NCBI GenBank assembly: GCA_028284345.1
Contig: JANQRY010000006.1
Span: 124,001 to 188,000 of the forward strand
Direction: 5' to 3'
DNA: 64,000 nucleotides
From: Hyphococcus sp.
GTDB lineage: Bacteria > Pseudomonadota > Alphaproteobacteria > Caulobacterales > Parvularculaceae
Of this stretch, positions 60,163 to 64,000 are shown piece after piece. How positions within the stretch are numbered: position 1 is the first letter of the stretch; each line of letters begins with the position of its first letter. The notes under the pieces were generated by a model. That model did no database searches and was not told the origin of the DNA. It worked only from the letters and a program-made list of their open reading frames with translations. A program made the position numbers and the translations under genes.

Positions 60163-62295
60163 ATGACGGAATATGTTGAACGCGCCTCTTTGCGCGTGGC
60201 GAAAGAACTGGCGGATTTTGTCGAGACGGAGGCGTTGCCGGGGCTTGCCGTCGATGCGGACGCGTTCTGGCAAGGCGTCGGCGACATTGTCCGGAACTTT
60301 GCGCCGGAGAACAAAACGCTGCTTGCAAGCCGAGACAGGCTGCAACAGCAAATTGACGACTGGTGCGAGGCGCGAAAGGGAACGGCGTTTTCGGCGGACG
60401 AATACCAGGCGTTTCTGCGCGAGATCGGTTATCTCGTCGACGAACCGGCGCCGTTCGAGATCGGGACGGAGCATGTGGACGATGAACTCGCCCGCCTCGC
60501 GGGCCCGCAGCTTGTCGTGCCGGTGCTCAATGCCCGCTATGCGCTGAACGCCGCCAACGCCCGGTGGGGCAGTCTTTATGACGCGCTTTACGGAACAGAC
60601 GCGATTGCGCGCACAGGCGATGAAAAACCGGGATACGACCCGGCCCGCGGCGCAGAGGTCATCGCCAGAGCGAAGGCGTTTCTCGACGATGCGGTTCCGC
60701 TTCAGGGCGGTTCCCATGCGGACGTTTCCGCATATGCGGTGAAGGAGGGCGCGCTCGTCCCGGCGCTGAAAGATCCCGCCGCCTTTGTCGGCTTTACCGG
60801 CGCCGCGGACGCGCCGACCGCCGTCCTGTTAAAACACAACGGTCTCCACATCATCATTCATATCGACCGCGACCATCCCGTGGGTAGGGACGACAGGGCC
60901 GGCGTTTCGGACGTCGCGCTTGAAGCGGCGCTATCGACCATTGTCGATCTTGAGGACTCCGTCGCCGCGGTAGACGCGGAAGACAAAACCGCCGCCTATC
61001 GCAACTGGCTCGGCCTGATGAAAGGCGACCTCACGGCGAGGTTCGCCAAGGGCGGCGAAACGATCGATCGCGGTCTTAACGCCGACAAGACCTTCACGAC
61101 GCCGGGCGGGGGAACGCTGACCCTTAAGGGCCGGTCCGTCCTGCTGGTGCGCAATGTCGGCCACCTGATGACAAATTCGGCGGTGATGATTGGCGATGAA
61201 GAAGCGCCCGAGGGCGTGCTCGACGCCATTTTCACAAGCCTCGTCTCCATGCACGATTTAAAGCGCAATGGCGGCCTTAAAAATTCCGACGTCGGATCGA
61301 TCTATATCGTCAAACCAAAGATGCACGGGCCCGAGGAGTGCGCGTTTACGAACAAACTGTTCGACGCCGTCGAAGATCTCCTCGGCCTTGAGCGCCATAC
61401 GATCAAGGTCGGCGTCATGGATGAAGAGCGGCGCACCTCGGCGAACCTCGCGGCCTGCATCGCGGCGGTAAAAGACCGGATTGTTTTCATCAATACCGGC
61501 TTCCTCGACCGCACCGGCGATGAAATTCACACCTCGATGCGCGCCGGCGCCATGATCCGCAAAAATGAAATGAAATCGACCGACTGGATCGCCGCCTATG
61601 AAGCGCGCAACGTCGCCATCGGTCTTCGCTGCGGGTTTTCGGGCAAGGCCCAGATCGGCAAGGGCATGTGGGCGGCGCCGGACCGCATGGCCGACATGCT
61701 GGAGCAGAAAATCGGCCATCCGAAAACCGGCGCCAACACCGCGTGGGTGCCGAGCCCGACGGCCGCGGTCCTGCACGCGCTTCACTATCATCAGCTTGAC
61801 GTCTTTGCGCGCCAGCGGGAAGTGGCGAAAGAACCGGTTCCGGGTCTCGATGCATTGCTGACGATACCGCTCGCAAAAGGAACCAACTGGTCGGAACAGG
61901 AAATCCGCGACGAACTCGACAACAACGCACAAGGCATTCTCGGCTACGTGGTGCGGTGGATCGATCAGGGCGTCGGCTGTTCGAAAGTGCCGGACATCAA
62001 CGATATCGGCCTGATGGAAGACCGCGCGACGTTACGCATATCTTCGCAGCACATGGCGAACTGGCTCCTCCATGGCGTCTGCACGGAAGAACAGATCGAC
62101 GAGGCCTTCCGGCGCATGGCGGAGAAAGTCGATGGGCAAAATGCGGGCGATCCGGAGTACAAACCGATGACGCCGGCGTTTGACGGCGTTGCCTACCGCG
62201 CGGCGCGGGCGCTGGTCTTTGAGGGCGTCGTCCAACCGAGCGGCTATACCGAGCCGCTGCTGCACAAGCACCGGCTGGAGGCGAAGGCGGGCTAG
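60163..62295 (+). CDS. glcB: malate synthase G
   Basis: This 710-residue monomeric enzyme condenses glyoxylate with acetyl-CoA to malate, completing the glyoxylate shunt with isocitrate lyase. Family motifs include [74 protein letters not shown] and NWLLHGVC. Its length is normal for form G (about 720 residues). ATG 60163 is the only candidate near the expected N-terminus [13 protein letters not shown]. Confidence 0.97.
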   Translation: MTEYVERASLRVAKELADFVETEALPGLAVDADAFWQGVGDIVRNFAPENKTLLASRDRLQQQIDDWCEARKGTAFSADEYQAFLREIGYLVDEPAPFEIGTEHVDDELARLAGPQLVVPVLNARYALNAANARWGSLYDALYGTDAIARTGDEKPGYDPARGAEVIARAKAFLDDAVPLQGGSHADVSAYAVKEGALVPALKDPAAFVGFTGAADAPTAVLLKHNGLHIIIHIDRDHPVGRDDRAGVSDVALEAALSTIVDLEDSVAAVDAEDKTAAYRNWLGLMKGDLTARFAKGGETIDRGLNADKTFTTPGGGTLTLKGRSVLLVRNVGHLMTNSAVMIGDEEAPEGVLDAIFTSLVSMHDLKRNGGLKNSDVGSIYIVKPKMHGPEECAFTNKLFDAVEDLLGLERHTIKVGVMDEERRTSANLAACIAAVKDRIVFINTGFLDRTGDEIHTSMRAGAMIRKNEMKSTDWIAAYEARNVAIGLRCGFSGKAQIGKGMWAAPDRMADMLEQKIGHPKTGANTAWVPSPTAAVLHALHYHQLDVFARQREVAKEPVPGLDALLTIPLAKGTNWSEQEIRDELDNNAQGILGYVVRWIDQGVGCSKVPDINDIGLMEDRATLRISSQHMANWLLHGVCTEEQIDEAFRRMAEKVDGQNAGDPEYKPMTPAFDGVAYRAARALVFEGVVQPSGYTEPLLHKHRLEAKAG

Positions 62296-62358
62296 CGGTT
62301 GAACTGTGTCGGCGCGCTTTGATAGGATGGGCGCGAGCGAACTGGAGAAGGGCCCGCG

Positions 62359-62667
62359 ATGACGCGTTTGAGCGAACAGGATCAGGAAAAACTCGACGCG
62401 GCGGTCATGCGCCGCCTGATTGATCATCTCGACGCCAACAAAGACGTTCAGAATATCGATCTGATGATCCTCGCCGGCTTCTGCCGGAACTGTCTCGGCA
62501 AATGGTACAAGGCGGCGGCCGACGAGCTTGGCGTCGATGTTTCGGACGGCGACGCCCGCGAGCGCATTTACGGCATGCCCTACGGCGAATGGAAAGAAAA
62601 ATACCAGACGCCGGCGAGCCCGGAACAACTGGCGGCCATGGACGCGCGCGCCAAGGCCGGGAAATAG
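62359..62667 (+). CDS. DUF1244 family protein
   Basis: This 102-residue protein matches DUF1244: an N-terminal helix with AVMRRLIDHLDANKDVQNIDLM, then AGFCRNCLGKWYKAAADE and YGMPYGEWKEKYQTPAS. The CRNC pair may bind metal. The family is small and helical, common in alphaproteobacteria, and of unknown function. It lies 63 bases after malate synthase, in the same direction. Confidence 0.9.
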   Translation: MTRLSEQDQEKLDAAVMRRLIDHLDANKDVQNIDLMILAGFCRNCLGKWYKAAADELGVDVSDGDARERIYGMPYGEWKEKYQTPASPEQLAAMDARAKAGK

Positions 62668-62711
62668 AGGCTGGCGTTGGCGGCGGGTTAAAGGGGGGCG
62701 AAAGCCATAAC

Positions 62712-62730
62712 CCGCTCATCCCGGCGAAGG
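62712..62730. repeat. solo arm of the palindromic element at 23935
   Basis: Nineteen bases, CCGCTCATCCCGGCGAAGG, exactly match the outer arm of the 29-bp inverted repeat at 23935-24019. No opposite arm follows within 80 bases. It lies in the 157-base gap between the DUF1244 gene and moaA, which holds nothing else that I recognise. Confidence 0.8.
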
Positions 62731-62824
62731 ATCGGAAATTTCGATTTAATTTGAGGGCAAAACGCTTAAACGGTCCGCACGCACGCAATAGCCGACGGCG
62801 GTCCGGCGTGTTAGATTGCGAGCT

Positions 62825-63829
62825 ATGAACGACACCCTTCTGAAAGACAGTTTTGGCCGGCGGATCACCTATTTGCGGCTTTCCGTGACGGATCGCTGCG
62901 ATTTGCGGTGCCGCTACTGCATGGCCGAACAGATGACGTTCCTGCCGAAGCGGGACGTGCTCAGCCTTGAAGAGCTTGAGCGCATCGCCGGCGCCTTCAT
63001 CGACCGCGGCGTAAAGAAAATTCGCATCACCGGGGGCGAACCGCTCGTGCGGCGCGACATCACCACCTTGCTGGCGCGTCTGTCGCGACGTTTGAAAAAC
63101 GGCGACCTCGATGAATTAACGCTGACGACCAACGGCACGCAGCTTGTTCATCATGCCGATGTTCTGAAAGAACTTGGCGTAGAGCGCATCAACGTATCGC
63201 TGGACACGCTCGATGATGAAAAATTCGAACGCCTCACGCGACGCAACGCGCTTTCCCAGGTATTGCGGGGTCTCGATGCGGCGCAGGCGGCCGGGCTGAG
63301 AGTCAAGATCAACGCGGTTGCGCTCAAGGGCGTCAACGATCAGGAACTGCCGTCCCTCATCGAATGGGCCCATGGCCGCGATATGGACGTGACGCTGATC
63401 GAGGTCATGCCTCTTGGCGAAATCGAAGAAGATCGAACGGATCAGTATTTGCCGCTGACGGCGGTGCGCGACGGGCTTGAAGCGCAGTGGACGCTGACGC
63501 CGATGGACAAGCGCACGGGCGGGCCGGCGCGCTATGTTCGCGTTGAGGAAACCGGCGGCGTGCTCGGGTTTATTACGCCGCTCACGCAGAATTTCTGCAA
63601 CGGCTGCAATCGCGTCCGCGTCACCTGCACGGGGCGGATCTATACGTGCCTGGGCCACGACGACTATATTGACCTGCGCGCGGCGCAACGGGGCCCCGGG
63701 CCCGAGGCGGCCCTGTCGGCGGCGCTCGACCGCGCCATGCTGACAAAGCCCGAGCGCCACGGCTTTCAAATCAAGACGCCCGGCGCTGCGCCGGCCGTGT
63801 CGCGTCATATGTCGGTTACGGGCGGCTGA
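62825..63829 (+). CDS. moaA: GTP 3',8-cyclase MoaA (molybdenum cofactor)
   Basis: This 334-residue radical-SAM enzyme catalyses the first molybdopterin step. The N-terminal cluster motif is [14 protein letters not shown], the SAM-binding GGEP is present (ITGGEPLVR), the second [4Fe-4S] site lies in [21 protein letters not shown], and the chain ends in the catalytically needed Gly-Gly (VTGG). ATG 62825 is chosen over TTG 62816. moaD begins one base after the stop. Confidence 0.96.
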   Translation: MNDTLLKDSFGRRITYLRLSVTDRCDLRCRYCMAEQMTFLPKRDVLSLEELERIAGAFIDRGVKKIRITGGEPLVRRDITTLLARLSRRLKNGDLDELTLTTNGTQLVHHADVLKELGVERINVSLDTLDDEKFERLTRRNALSQVLRGLDAAQAAGLRVKINAVALKGVNDQELPSLIEWAHGRDMDVTLIEVMPLGEIEEDRTDQYLPLTAVRDGLEAQWTLTPMDKRTGGPARYVRVEETGGVLGFITPLTQNFCNGCNRVRVTCTGRIYTCLGHDDYIDLRAAQRGPGPEAALSAALDRAMLTKPERHGFQIKTPGAAPAVSRHMSVTGG

Positions 63830-63830
63830 C

Positions 63831-64000
63831 ATGGCCCGGCTCCTGTTTTTCGGAAAGCTCGGCGACATCGCCGGGGGCCGCGCGCGCGACTTTCCCTTGG
63901 GCGCCGCGAACACCGTGTCGGCGCTGAAGGCGGCGATTGCGAAGGGCGATCCGGTGCTCGGCGATGCGCTTGCGGCCGCATCCGTGCGCTGCATCGTCAA
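63831..64000 (+). CDS. moaD: molybdopterin synthase sulfur-carrier subunit MoaD, 3' end missing
   Basis: The frame MARLLFFGKLGDIAGGRARDF continues to the window end with VSALKAAIAKGDPVLGDALAAASVRCIV, a ubiquitin-like MoaD pattern. The C-terminal Gly-Gly that carries the thiocarboxylate lies beyond the window. Starting two bases after the moaA stop makes an operon very likely. Confidence 0.85.
   Translation, partial: MARLLFFGKLGDIAGGRARDFPLGAANTVSALKAAIAKGDPVLGDALAAASVRCIV

Overview
The window is GC-rich, densely packed chromosomal DNA from an alphaproteobacterium. The gene order supports this: comF-grxC-nitrilase-DUF1178 in a run, ubiG divergent from lysC, then ptsP, ispG, prfA, prmC and a DUF4167 gene, and secA divergent from a parvulin gene. 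The ubiquinone, glyoxylate-shunt and RTX-secretion genes would fit a marine, aerobic Parvularculales/Hyphomonadales-like lineage, but the taxon below class level is a guess. About 50 protein genes, two tRNAs with CAT anticodons and several palindromic intergenic repeats can be supported. No rRNA, CRISPR array or insertion sequence was seen, and no gap between genes exceeds 300 bases.

Layout. 1-4.1 kb: RNase E/G-like gene, yacG, then a small HDHDHN protein and a ZnuD-like TonB receptor with His/Glu-rich insertions, probably for zinc uptake. 4.1-9.2 kb: secA (minus), parvulin, mutT and a Flp pilin gene overlapping mutT. 9.2-23.9 kb: conserved housekeeping block (NDUFAF5/BioC-like methyltransferase, comF, grxC, nitrilase, DUF1178, a cNMP-binding patatin, ubiG, lysC, ptsP, a RodZ-like HTH protein with a TonB C-terminus, ispG, prfA, prmC, DUF4167). 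24-33.7 kb: aminopeptidase P, prmA, DUF5946, UvrD-type helicase, YegP, a secreted His-rich protein, an M28 lipoprotein peptidase and a SIMPL protein. 33.8-42.2 kb: tRNA-Ile(CAT), an AT-richer membrane orphan, feoAB, a ferredoxin-reductase-like flavoprotein, ubiX, mnmA, an acetyltransferase, a cysteine-cluster protein, an L-2-hydroxyglutarate oxidase-like gene and tRNA-Met.

42.2-56.7 kb is a self-contained type I secretion island: two half-size ABC exporters and an HlyD adaptor in one overlapping operon, a divergent 2,464-residue calcium-binding adhesin (cadherin-like, LamG-like and RTX modules), and a TolC-like outer-membrane channel. Both ABC subunits have lost the Walker A lysine and the LSGGQ signature. 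This paired degenerate exporter is the strongest candidate here for something poorly described.

56.9-62.7 kb is an acetate/glyoxylate unit: a RamB/ScfR-type regulator divergent from isocitrate lyase, with a TTACAA repeat array between them, then malate synthase G and a DUF1244 protein. The window ends in moaA and the start of moaD.
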